NCBI RefSeq assembly: GCF_958450345.1
Contig: NW_027052578.1
Location: 62,001-126,000, forward strand
From: Calliphora vicina
Taxonomy: Eukaryota; Arthropoda; Insecta; Diptera; Calliphoridae
Reading direction: 5' to 3'
DNA length: 64,000 nucleotides
In this document: piece by piece, positions 25,701-39,200 of the stretch
Numbering within the stretch: the first letter of the stretch is position 1
How the letters are laid out: each line of letters opens with the position of its first letter
Made by a program: the position numbers and the translations under genes
The notes under the pieces: model-generated
Seen by the model: only the letters and a program-made list of their open reading frames with translations
Database searches by the model: none
Told to the model about the DNA's origin: nothing

Positions 25701-28700
25701 GAATTGCGATTTATATGAAGTCGTTAAAAACTGGGGTAATTTTGGGACATTTTTCGAAAAATTTCCGATATACCTGCATATACTTAAGTTATACCTTGTT
25801 GGAAAGCTACAATCTCATGCAATCCAAATATAAAAAATGAGTTTCCTAGCTCTTTAGCGGCCTTTAGAATATGCTAGCTACTTAAGTTATACCTTGTTAG
25901 AAAGCTACAATCTCATGCAATCCAAATTTAAAAAAATGAGTTTCCTAGCTCTTTACCGGCCTTTAGAATTGCGATTTATATGAAGTCGTTAAAAACTGGG
26001 GTAATTTTGGAACATTTTTCGAAAAATTTCCGATATACCTGCATATATATCGGGCACAATTTATGGTAGCTACTTAAGTTATACCTTGGTAGAAAGCTAC
26101 AATCTCATGCAATCCAAACATAAAAAAATTAGTTTCCTAGCTCTTTACCGGCCTTTAGAATTGCGAAAACATTTTTCGAAAAATTTCCGATATACCTGCA
26201 TATATATCGGGTACTATTTATGCTAGCTACTTAAGTTATACCTTGTTAGAAAGCTACAATCTCATGCAATCCAAATATAAAAATAATTAGCTTCCTAGGT
26301 CTTTAGGGGCCTTTAGAATTGCGATTTATATGAAGTCGTTAAAAACTGGGGTAATTTTGGGACATTTTTCGAAAAATGTCCGATATACCTGCAATCCAAA
26401 TATAAAAAAATGAGTTTCCTAGCTCTTTAGCGGCCTTTAGAATATGCTAGCTAGTTATACCTTGTTAGAAAGCTACAATCTCATGCAATCCAAATTTAAA
26501 AAAAAATTCCGATATACCTGCATATATATCGGGCACAATTTATGCTAGCTACTTAAGTTATACCTTGTTAGAAAGCTACAATCTCATGCAATCCAAATAT
26601 AAAAAAATTAGTTTCCTAGCTCTTTACCGGCCTTTAGAATTGCGATTTATATGAAGTCGTTAAAAACTGGGGTAATTTTGGGACATTTTTCGAAAAATGT
26701 CCGATATACCCGCATATATATCGGGTACTATTTATGCTAGCTACTTAAGTTATACCTTGTTAGAAAGCTACAATCTCATGCAATCCAAATTTAAAAAAAT
26801 GAGTTTCCTAGCTCATTACCGGCCTTTAGAATTGCGATTTATATGAAGTCGTTAAAAACTGGGGTAATTTTGGAAAATTTTTCGAAAAGTTTCCGATATA
26901 CCTGCATATATATCGGGTAATTTTGGGACATTTTTCGAAAAATGTCCGATATACCCGCATATATATCGGGTACTATTTATGCTAGCTACTTAAGTTATAC
27001 CTTGTTAGAAAGCTACAATCTCATGCAATCCAAATTTAAAAATAATTAGCTTCCTAGCTCTTTAGGGGCCTTTAGAATTGCGATTTATATGAAGTCGTTA
27101 AAAGCTGGGGTAATTTTGGAACATTTTTCGAAAAATTTCCGATATACCTGCATATATATCGGGTACTATTTATGCTAGCTACTTAAGTTATACCTTGTTA
27201 GAAAGCTACAATCTCATGCAATCCAAATATAAAAATAATTAGCTTCCTAGGTCTTTAGGGGCCTTTAGAATTGCGATTTATATGAAGTCGTTAAAAACTG
27301 GTGTAATTTTGGGACATTTTTCGAAAAATGTCCGATATACCTGCAATCCAAATATAAAAAAATGAGTTTCCTAGCTCTTTAGCGGCCTTTAGAATATGCT
27401 AGCTAGTTATACCTTGTTAGAAAGCTACAATCTCATGCAATCCAAATTTAAAAAAAATTTCCGATATACCTGCATATATATCGGGCACAATTTATGCTAG
27501 CTACTTAAGTTATACCTTGTTAGAAAGCTACAATCTCATGCAATCCAAATATAAAAAAATTAGTTTCCTAGCTCTTTACCGGCCTTTAGAATTGCGATTT
27601 ATATGAAGTCGTTAAAAACTGGGGTAATTTTGGGACATTTTTCGAAAAATGTCCGATATACCCGCATATATATCGGGTACTATTTATGCTAGCTACTTAA
27701 GTTATACCTTGTTAGAAAGCTACAATCTCATGCAATCCAAATTTAAAAAAATGAGTTTCCTAGCTCATTACCGGCCTTTAGAATTGCGATTTATATGAAG
27801 TCGTTAAAAACTGGGGTAATTTTGGAAAATTTTTCGAAAAGTTTCCGATATACCTGCATATATATCGGGTAATTTTGGGACATTTTTCGAAAAATGTCCG
27901 ATATACCCGCATATATATCGGGTACTATTTATGCTAGCTACTTAAGTTATACCTTGTTAGAAAGCTACAATCTCATGCAATCCAAATATAAAAAAATGAG
28001 TTTCCTAGCTCTTTAGCGGCCTTTAGAATTGCGATTTATATGAAGTCGTTAAAAGCTGGGGTAATTTTGGGACATTTTTCGAAAAATGTCCGATATACCC
28101 GCATATATATCGGGTACTATTTATGCTAGCTACTTAAGTTATACCTTGTTAGAAAGCTACAATCTCATGCAATCCAAATATGAAAAAAATTTAGCTTCCT
28201 AGCTCTTTAGGGGCCTTTAGAATTGCGATTTATATGAAGTCGTTAAAAGCTGGGGTAATTTTGGGACATTTTTCGAAAAATTTCCGATATACCTGCATAT
28301 ATATCGGGTACTATTTATGCTAGCTACTTAAGTTATACCTTGTTAGAAAGCTACAATCTCATGCAATCCAAATATAAAAAAATGAGTTTCCTAGCTCTTT
28401 AGCGGCCTTTAGAATTGCGATTTATATGAAGTCGTTAAAAGCTGGGGTAATTTTGGGACATTTTTCGAAAAATGTCCGATATACCCGCATATATATCGGG
28501 TACTACTTATGCTAGCTACTTAAGTTATACCTTGTCAGAAAGCTACTATCTCATGCAATCCAAATATAAAAAAATGAGTTTCCTAGCTCTTTAGCGGCCT
28601 TTAGAATTGCGATTTATATGAAGTCGTTAAAAACTGGTGTAATTTTGGGACATTTTGCGAAAAATGTCCGATATACCCGCATATATATCGGGTACTATTT

Positions 28701-31700
28701 ATGCTAGCTACTTAAGTTATACCTTGACAGAAAGCTACTATCTCATGCAATCCAAATTTAAAAGTAATTAGCTTCCCAGGTCTTTAGGGGCCTTTAGAAT
28801 TGCGATTTATATGAAGTCGTTAAAAACTGGGGTAATTTTGGGACATTTTTCGAAAAATGTCCGATATACCCGCATATATATCGGGTACTATTTATGCTAG
28901 CTACTTAAGTTATACCTTGTTAGAAAGCTACAATCTCATGCAATCCAAATTTAAAAAATTGAGTTTCCTAGCTCTTTACCGGCCTTTAGAATTGCGATTT
29001 ATATGAAGTCGTTAAAAACTGGGGTAATTTTGGGACATTTTTCGAAAAATTTCCGATATACCTGCATATACTTAAGTTATACCTTGTTGGAAAGCTACAA
29101 TCTCATGCAATCCAAATATAAAAAATGAGTTTCCTAGCTCTTTAGCGGCCTTTAGAATATGCTAGCTACTTAAGTTATACCTTGTTAGAAAGCTACAATC
29201 TCATGCAATCCAAATTTAAAAAAATGAGTTTCCTAGCTCTTTACCGGCCTTTAGAATTGCGATTTATATGAAGTCGTTAAAAACTGGGGTAATTTTGGAA
29301 CATTTTTCGAAAAATTTCCGATATACCTGCATATATATCGGGCACAATTTATGGTAGCTACTTAAGTTATACCTTGGTAGAAAGCTACAATCTCATGCAA
29401 TCCAAACATAAAAAAATTAGTTTCCTAGCTCTTTACCGGCCTTTAGAATTGCGAAAACATTTTTCGAAAAATTTCCGATATACCTGCATATATATCGGGT
29501 ACTATTTATGCTAGCTACTTAAGTTATACCTTGTTAGAAAGCTACAATCTCATGCAATCCAAATATAAAAATAATTAGCTTCCTAGGTCTTTAGGGGCCT
29601 TTAGAATTGCGATTTATATGAAGTCGTTAAAAACTGGGGTAATTTTGGGACATTTTTCGAAAAATGTCCGATATACCTGCAATCCAAATATAAAAAAATG
29701 AGTTTCCTAGCTCTTTAGCGGCCTTTAGAATATGCTAGCTAGTTATACCTTGTTAGAAAGCTACAATCTCATGCAATCCAAATTTAAAAAAAATTTCCGA
29801 TATACCTGCATATATATCGGGCACAATTTATGCTAGCTACTTAAGTTATACCTTGTTAGAAAGCTACAATCTCATGCAATCCAAATATAAAAAAATTAGT
29901 TTCCTAGCTCTTTACCGGCCTTTAGAATTGCGATTTATATGAAGTCGTTAAAAACTGGGGTAATTTTGGGACATTTTTCGAAAAATGTCCGATATACCCG
30001 CATATATATCGGGTACTATTTATGCTAGCTACTTAAGTTATACCTTGTTAGAAAGCTACAATCTCATGCAATCCAAATTTAAAAAAATGAGTTTCCTAGC
30101 TCATTACCGGCCTTTAGAATTGCGATTTATATGAAGTCGTTAAAAACTGGGGTAATTTTGGAAAATTTTTCGAAAAGTTTCCGATATACCTGCATATATA
30201 TCGGGTAATTTTGGGACATTTTTCGAAAAATGTCCGATATACCCGCATATATATCGGGTACTATTTATGCTAGCTACTTAAGTTATACCTTGTTAGAAAG
30301 CTACAATCTCATGCAATCCAAATTTAAAAATAATTAGCTTCCTAGCTCTTTAGGGGCCTTTAGAATTGCGATTTATATGAAGTCGTTAAAAGCTGGGGTA
30401 ATTTTGGGACATTTTTCGAAAAATTTCCGATATACCTGCATATATATCGGGTACTATTTATGCTAGCTACTTAAGTTATACCTTGTTAGAAAGCTACAAT
30501 CTCATGCAATCCAAATATAAAAAAATGAGTTTCCTAGCTCTTTAGCGGCCTTTAGTATTGCGATTTATATGAAGTCGTTAAAAACTGGGGTAATTTTGTG
30601 ACATTTTTCGAAAAATGTCCGATATAGCCGCATATATATCGGGTACTATTTATGCTAGCTACTTAAGTTATACCTTGTTATGAAGCTACAATCTCATGCA
30701 ATCCAAATATGAAAAAAATTTAGCTTCCTAGCTCTTTAGGGGCCTTTAGAATTGCGATTTATATGAAGTCGTTAAAAGCTGGGGTAATTTTGGGACATTT
30801 TTCGAACAATTTCCGATATACCTGCATATATATCGGGTACTATTTATGCTAGCTACTTAAGTTATACCTTGTTAGAAAGCTACAATCTCATGCAATCCAA
30901 ATATAAAAAAATGAGTTTCCTAGGTCTTTAGCGGCCTTTAGAATTGCGATTTATATGAAGTCGTTAAAAACTGGTGTAATTTTGGGACATTTTGCGAAAA
31001 ATGTCCGATATACCCGCATATATATCGGGTACTATTTATGCTAGCTACTTAAGTTATACCTTGTCAGAAAGCTACTATCTCATGCAATCCAAATTTAAAA
31101 GTAATTAGCTTCCCACGTCTTTAGGGGCCTTTAGAATTGCGATTTATATGAAGTCGTTAAAAACTGGGGTAATTTTGGGACATTTTTCGAAAAATGTCCG
31201 ATATACCCGCATATATATCGGGTACTATTTATGCTAGCTACTTAAGTTATACCTTGTTAGAAAGCTACAATCTCATGCAATCCAAATTTAAAAAATTGAG
31301 TTTCCTAGCTCTTTACCGGCCTTTAGAATTGCGATTTATATGAAGTCGTTAAAAACTGGGGTAATTTTGGGACATTTTTCGAAAAATTTCCGATATACCT
31401 GCATATACTTAAGTTATACCTTGTTGGAAAGCTACAATCTCATGCAATCCAAATATAAAAAATGAGTTTCCTAGCTCTTTAGCGGCCTTTAGAATATGCT
31501 AGCTACTTAAGTTATACCTTGTTAGAAAGCTACAATCTCATGCAATCCAAATTTAAAAAAATGAGTTTCCTAGCTCTTTACCGGCCTTTAGAATTGCGAT
31601 TTATATGAAGTCGTTAAAAACTGGGGTAATTTTGGAACATTTTTCGAAAAATTTCCGATATACCTGCATATATATCGGGCACAATTTATGGTAGCTACTT

Positions 31701-34700
31701 AAGTTATACCTTGGTAGAAAGCTACAATCTCATGCAATCCAAACATAAAAAAATTAGTTTCCTAGCTCTTTACCGGCCTTTAGAATTGCGAAAACATTTT
31801 TCGAAAAATTTCCGATATACCTGCATATATATCGGGTACTATTTATGCTAGCTACTTAAGTTATACCTTGTTAGAAAGCTACAATCTCATGCAATCCAAA
31901 TATAAAAATAATTAGCTTCCTAGGTCTTTAGGGGCCTTTAGAATTGCGATTTATATGAAGTCGTTAAAAACTGGGGTAATTTTGGGACATTTTTCGAAAA
32001 ATGTCCGATATACCTGCAATCCAAATATAAAAAAATGAGTTTCCTAGCTCTTTAGCGGCCTTTAGAATATGCTAGCTAGTTATACCTTGTTAGAAAGCTA
32101 CAATCTCATGCAATCCAAATTTAAAAAAAATTTCCGATATACCTGCATATATATCGGGCACAATTTATGCTAACTACTTAAGTTATACCTTGTTAGAAAG
32201 CTACAATCTCATGCAATCCAAATATAAAAAAATTAGTTTCCTAGCTCTTTACCGGCCTTTAGAATTGCGATTTATATGAAGTCGTTAAAAACTGGGGTAA
32301 TTTTGGGACATTTTTCGAAAAATGTCCGATATACCCGCATATATATCGGGTACTATTTATGCTAGCTACTTAAGTTATACCTTGTTAGAAAGCTACAATC
32401 TCATGCAATCCAAATTTAAAAAAATGAGTTTCCTAGCTCATTACCGGCCTTTAGAATTGCGATTTATATGAAGTCGTTAAAAACTGGGGTAATTTTGGAA
32501 AATTTTTCGAAAAGTTTCCGATATACCTGCATATATATCGGGTAATTTTGGGACATTTTTCGAAAAATGTCCGATATACCCGCATATATATCGGGTACTA
32601 TTTATGCTAGCTACTTAAGTTATACCTTGTTAGAAAGCTACAATCTCATGCAATCCAAATTTAAAAATAATTAGCTTCCTAGCTCTTTAGGGGCCTTTAG
32701 AATTGCGATTTATATGAAGTCGTTAAAAGCTGGGGTAATTTTGGGACATTTTTCGAAAAATTTCCGATATACCTGCATATATATCGGGTACTATTTATGC
32801 TAGCTACTTAAGTTATACCTTGTTAGAAAGCTACAATCTCATGCAATCCAAATATAAAAAAATGAGTTTCCTAGCTCTTTAGCGGCCTTTAGTATTGCGA
32901 TTTATATGAAGTCGTTAAAAACTGGGGTAATTTTGTGACATTTTTCGAAAAATGTCCGATATAGCCGCATATATATCGGGTACTATTTATGCTAGCTACT
33001 TAAGTTATACCTTGTTATGAAGCTACAATCTCATGCAATCCAAATATGAAAAAAATTTAGCTTCCTAGCTCTTTAGGGGCCTTTAGAATTGCGATTTATA
33101 TGAAGTCGTTAAAAGCTGGGGTAATTTTGGGACATTTTTCGAAAAATTTCCGATATACCTGCATATATATCGGGTACTATTTATGCTAGCTACTTAAGTT
33201 ATACCTTGTTAGAAAGCTACAATCTCATGCAATCCAAATATAAAAAAATGAGTTTCCTAGCTCTTTAGCGGCCTTTAGAATTGCGATTTATATGAAGTCG
33301 TTAAAAACTGGTGTAATTTTGGGACATTTTGCGAAAAATGTCCGATATACCCGCATATATATCGGGTACTATTTATGCTAGCTACTTAAGTTATACCTTG
33401 TTATGAAGCTACAATCTCATGCAATCCAAATATGAAAAAAATTTAGCTTCCTAGCTCTTTAGGGGCCTTTAGAATTGCGATTTATATGAAGTCGTTAAAA
33501 GCTGGGGTAATTTTGGGACATTTTTCGAAAAATTTCCGATATACCTGCATATATATCGGGTACTATTTATGCTAGCTACTTAAGTTATACCTTGTTAGAA
33601 AGCTACAATCTCATGCAATCCAAATATAAAAAAATGAGTTTCCTAGCTCTTTAGCGGCCTTTAGAATTGCGATTTATATGAAGTCGTTAAAAACTGGTGT
33701 AATTTTGGGACATTTTGCGAAAAATGTCCGATATACCCGCATATATATCGGGTACTATTTATGCTAGCTACTTAAGTTATACCTTGTCAGAAAGCTACTA
33801 TCTCATGCAATCCAAATTTAAAAGTAATTAGCTTCCCACGTCTTTAGGGGCCTTTAGAATTGCGATTTATATGAAGTCGTTAAAAACTGGGGTAATTTTG
33901 GGACATTTTTCGAAAAATGTCCGATATACCCGCATATATATCGGGTACTATTTATGCTAGCTACTTAAGTTATACCTTGTTAGAAAGCTACAATCTCATG
34001 CAATCCAAATTTAAAAAATTGAGTTTCCTAGCTCTTTACCGGCCTTTAGAATTGCGATTTATATGAAGTCGTTAAAAACTGGGGTAATTTTGGGACATTT
34101 TTCGAAAAATTTCCGATATACCTGCATATACTTAAGTTATACCTTGTTGGAAAGCTACAATCTCATGCAATCCAAATATAAAAAATGAGTTTCCTAGCTC
34201 TTTAGCGGCCTTTAGAATATGCTAGCTACTTAAGTTATACCTTGTTAGAAAGCTACAATCTCATGCAATCCAAATTTAAAAAAATGAGTTTCCTAGCTCT
34301 TTACCGGCCTTTAGAATTGCGATTTATATGAAGTCGTTAAAAACTGGGGTAATTTTGGAACATTTTTCGAAAAATTTCCGATATACCTGCATATATATCG
34401 GGCACAATTTATGGTAGCTACTTAAGTTATACCTTGTTAGAAAGCTACAATCTCATGCAATCCAAATTTAAAAAAATGAGTTTCCTAGCTCTTTACCGGC
34501 CTTTAGAATTGCGATTTATATGAAGTCGTTAAAAACTGGGGTAATTTTGGAACATTTTTCGAAAAATTTCCGATATACCTGCATATATATCGGGCACAAT
34601 TTATGGTAGCTACTTAAGTTATACCTTGGTAGAAAGCTACAATCTCATGCAATCCAAATATAAAAAAATTAGTTTCCTAGCTCTTTACCGGCCTTTAGAA

Positions 34701-36287
34701 TTGCGATTTATATGAAGTCGTTAAAAACTGGGGTAATTTTGGGACATTTTTCGAAAAATGTCCGATATACCCGCATATATATCGGGTACTATTTATGCTA
34801 GCTACTTAAGTTATACCTTGTTAGAAAGCTACAATCTCATGCAATCCAAATTTAAAAAAATGAGTTTCCTAGCTCTTTACCGGCCTTTAGAATTGCGATT
34901 TATATGAAGTCGTTAAAAACTGGGGTAATTTTGGAACATTTTTCGAAAAATTTCCGATATACCTGCATATATATCGGGCACAATTTATGCTAGCTACTTA
35001 AGTTATACCTTGTTAGAAAGCTACAATCTCATGCAATCCAAATATAAAAAAATTAGTTTCCTAGCTCTTTACCGGCCTTTAGAATTGCGATTTATATGAA
35101 GTCGTTAAAAACTGGGGTAATTTTGGGACATTTTTCGAAAAATGTCCGATATACCCGCATATATATCGGGTACTATTTACGCTAGCTACTTAAGTTATAC
35201 CTTGTTAGAAAGCTACAATCTCATGCAATCCAAATTTAAAAACTGGGGTAATTTTGGAACATTTTTCGAAAAATTTCCGATATACCTGCAATCCAAATAT
35301 AAAAAATGAGTTTCCTAGCTCTTTAGCGGCCTTTAGAATATGCTAGCTAGTTATACCTTGTTAGAAAGCTACAATCTCATGCAATCCAAATTTAAAAAAA
35401 TGAGTTTCCTAGCTCTTTACCGGCCTTTAGAATTGCGATTTATATGAAGTCGTTAAAAGCTGGGGTAATTTTGGGACATTTTTCGAAAAATTTCCGATAT
35501 ACCTGCATATATATCGGGCACAATTTATGCTAGCTACTTAAGTTATACCTTGTTAGAAAGCTACAATCTCATGCAATCCAAATATAAAAAAATTAGTTTC
35601 CTAGCTCTTTACCGGCCTTTAGAATTGCGATTTATATGAAGTCGTTAAAAACTGGGGTAATTTTGGGACATTTTTCGAAAAATGTCCGATATACCCGCAT
35701 ATATATCGGGTACTATTTATGCTAGCTACTTAAGTTATACCTTGTTAGAAAGCTACAATCTCATGCAATCCAAATTTAAAAAAATGAGTTTCCTAGCTCT
35801 TTACCGGCCTTTAGAATTGCGATTTATATGAAGTCGTTAAAAACTGGGGTAATTTTGGAACATTTTTCGAAAAATTTCCGATATACCTGCATATATATCG
35901 GGCACAATTTATGCTAGCTACTTAAGTTATACCTTGTTAGAAAGCTACAATCTCATGCAATCCAAATATAAAAAAATTAGTTTCCTAGCTCTTTACCGGC
36001 CTTTAGAATTGCGATTTATATGAAGTCGTTAAAAACTGGGGTAATTTTGGGACATTTTTCGAAAAATGTCTGATATACCCGCATATATATCGGGTACTAT
36101 TTATGCTAGCTACTTAAGTTATACCTTGTTAGAAAGCTACAACCTCATGCAATCCAAATTTAAAAATAATTAGCTTCCTAGCTCTTTAGGGGCCTTTAGA
36201 ATTGCGATTTATATGAAGTCGTTAGTTTCCTAGCTCTTTACCGGCCTTTAGAATTGCGATTTATATGAAGTCGTTAAAAACTGGGGT
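10755..36287. repeat. 192-bp satellite DNA array, left part
   Basis: Head-to-tail monomers of about 192 bp, all in one orientation. Each full monomer carries a palindrome centred on TTCGAA, a second dyad (CCGATATA...TATATCGG), the block GCTAGCTACTTAAG, and a variable A-rich tract after ATGCAATCCAAAT. Three deletion forms recur: ~99-bp monomers lacking the palindrome half, ~163-bp monomers lacking ~29 bp after CTGCATATA, and forms joining TATATCGGG directly to TAATTTTGGGAC. Mixed types form longer repeats, for example 1693 bp between 13841 and 15534 and about 2338 bp between 27.3 and 34.4 kb. No coding function is supported. Confidence 0.97.
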
Positions 36288-36291
36288 AATT
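36288..36291. repeat. Target-site duplication AATT, left
   Basis: AATT directly precedes the TG of the left LTR and recurs at 49745-49748. The uninterrupted satellite reads GGGGTAATTTTGGG here, so the 4-bp duplication is explained exactly. Confidence 0.92.
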
Positions 36292-39200
36292 TGTAATGGA
36301 CGTTTATGTCCTCTAACAAAAATAAAACATATTCACTTACTTGTGACTAGGAAAACAACATCATATCAAAATTCAACCAGCACCTCATTTAAAAACATAT
36401 TTTGGAAAACTTTTATATTTCTGTTTTTTTTTATAAATTTGTAATTTCTATAACAGTAATCCAACACATTAATTGAGTTTTGTTATTACACATTATTTAA
36501 CTTTTATTTTACTTAATTTCATTATTTTTATACAATTTTTTTAACATAATTTCACTATTTTTATTCACTTTTACATATTTACTTTTATTTAAATTTTCTG
36601 TTTGCATTTATTGATCTTTGCGATCATATGGTTTTAAACATGTTGTTTTGTTTTTATTTACATTTATGCATGAGACAAATATATTGCGTATAAGAGTTTT
36701 GTCTGAGCTAAAGTAGTCAGGGTTCGGATAATTCCTTTATTCATATTTATTGTAAGTGGCTCAAACAAATTTTTAAAAAAATAATTAATTTTAAAATACA
36801 TCCAGTTTAAATTCATGGAATTTAACCTTTATTTTTAAAATGTGGGAAAAGTATGCAATATCTAATGACAATTTTCAGTTTTACAAACACTTTTGTGTTT
36901 CATACAACCCATTTGAATGATGACTGAACAAATAAGCATAAATGATTTAAGTCTGAGATAATCTGAGACATTTTAGGTGGCAACGTAAATGTAAATATTT
37001 AATGACATTCACTGTCAAATTTGTTCTAAATTTTATGAACAAGAAGTTTCTTTGACAGATGAAGGCTTGAAAAGATCCTTTTCCTGTGGATCATTGCCTG
37101 GTATAGACCAAATCTTCAGATAGTCGAAAAAAAAAATCGATTAAATATTTAATCATCGACTACAATTTTGTCTTAATTTGTGGCAGATTGGCATTATAAA
37201 TCTGTTAGTTATTCGCAAACAGGTAAATTTTGCAGATGATTTCGTTTGTATATTCTTGTAATTAAATTTGGATTTGCATATTAGGAAAAGAAGACTGGCC
37301 CATGAAATCATCTTCATCTTTGTTTTGGACATAACATCCTAAACATTTTTTTTATCCCATTAATTTGGATTCACCCGACAACAAAATTTTATTTCATTTA
37401 TAATTAATGAAAATTTCAAAGGTAATTATAGTTTCAATATAGTCATCTAAATCAATTTCCACCTAATACCTTTTTTTTTGTTCTGTTCCCCTAAAAGTCT
37501 CATTTCAAAATCTCTAAAATCACAATCCCCAAGCCTGACGAGGGAATCCTCTTCCAGGGGATTCCTTTGATGAGTCACCAGACAGATCCTCTGTCGGCGA
37601 TTGCGCACTAAAGTTAAGTCTCTCATCATTCATTATAACAATAACAACAACATCCACAAAACCACCACCAAAAAAAAAATATATTAGCTCAACATAAAAC
37701 TCAAAATTCCAACAAAACAATAGTTCGCATGTAAAAATAAAAAAATAAAAATGTTTCCAATCAAACCATAAAACCCAACAAAAGTTCCAACTCAAAAGAT
37801 AAATGAAATAATAACAAAACAGTGTTTCCCAACCATGAAAATGTGCACATAAAACAGTGATTCCGAAGCTTATGTTGCCTATGTTAAAATTTCAGCTAAA
37901 ATGTAAATAAAATAGTGTTAGAATCTACAAATTGTGTAATATGTTGAAAATTTTAGAAAAATGTAAAAAGAAATGATTTGCTTAATAATGATTTTTAAAA
38001 GATTTAACTAATGAGCATGACAAAATAAAGCAATAACAAAGAACACAAAAAAATACACTCTATAGTCGGCATTAGTTGTTTTAATGAGAAAATGCACATT
38101 CAGTAAAAACAATTTCAAATTTAACCTTAATAACTAATATCACAGTATATGATCACAGTTTAAACATATTAAGAAATCGGTAAAAGAAAAGTAAAATGTT
38201 TGGAAATTTTAAAATAATGTAAAAGTTAAAAAGTTTAAAAGTTTTGTATCTAATATCACAGATATAAAGAAAAATCAAAAGATTTGAAAGAAAAAATGCT
38301 TAAAAGTTAAAAATATACAAATTTAAAAGTTAAAATATATAAATAGCTAATATCACAGTTTAAAGAATAATTATTAAAATAAATAAAACTAAAATTTAAT
38401 TAAAATTTAGTAAATAATTAAATAATCAATAAATATTTAAAATGTTAATTTGAAAACAAAAATTGAAAAAAATGAATATTTAACTAAAACTAAAACCCAT
38501 ACCAAAAACTCAAACAATGCAAGAAAATTTTACAATTTTATAAATTATTTTTCCTAAAACTAAAGGTACCGCACAACATGTTCATGGAGAAGGCCTTCTA
38601 CAGAATGAATGATTGGTGAGTGAAAATAAAACCTTATACTTATGTTTTTACTTTTGTTTATTTTCTTGCATTCCTATAACACAAACAAACAAACAACCAA
38701 AAGCTTATTTATGAAAGATCGATCAAACATAACTTTGTTCCATTTTTAAAGTAGATCAATCATGTTGTAACCTAATTTATTTTATAAACAAAAGAGAGTC
38801 AAACATGTCTTGACCTACTTTTGCATGCAACCTAAAATATACAAGCACACAAACCTATGTTAATCGATCAGCTGTTCGAACCAAAGTTCAATGAACTTTA
38901 ATAAATTTGCTCTGTTTCTTTGTTTGTTATTCTTTTCATAAAATTTGCACTATGGGTCGTAAATTTAAAGTATGAGAAATTGATTTTTTTTTTGTTAAAA
39001 TTTAAAATTACAACTACATTAAATTACTTTATTAAACAGAAAATTATTTTTTTTTGTAATTTATTAAAATTTTATAATTTTCTAAATCTACTTGTTTTAA
39101 TATTCTAATTATTTTGTAAAACTTATAGACAACTAAATTTTATTTTTTTTTCTTTCTAAATATTTAACTTAATGAAATGTTTATATGAAATCTTAATCTT

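Noticed and set aside
10755..36287. CENP-B box in the satellite (TTCG...CCG near the palindrome)
   Set aside because: The spacing and the CGGG half do not fit the NTTCGNNNNANNCGGGN consensus.
37447..37795. Two overlapping minus-strand open frames in the LTR (and copies at 47307-47668)
   Set aside because: They use different frames across the same DNA, one is broken by the LTR 13-bp indel, and they turn into low-complexity Phe-rich peptide. No recognisable domain.
38920..39108. 62-codon open frame in the LTR
   Set aside because: Phe/Leu/Ile/Lys-rich translation of AT-rich DNA; no start context or homology visible.
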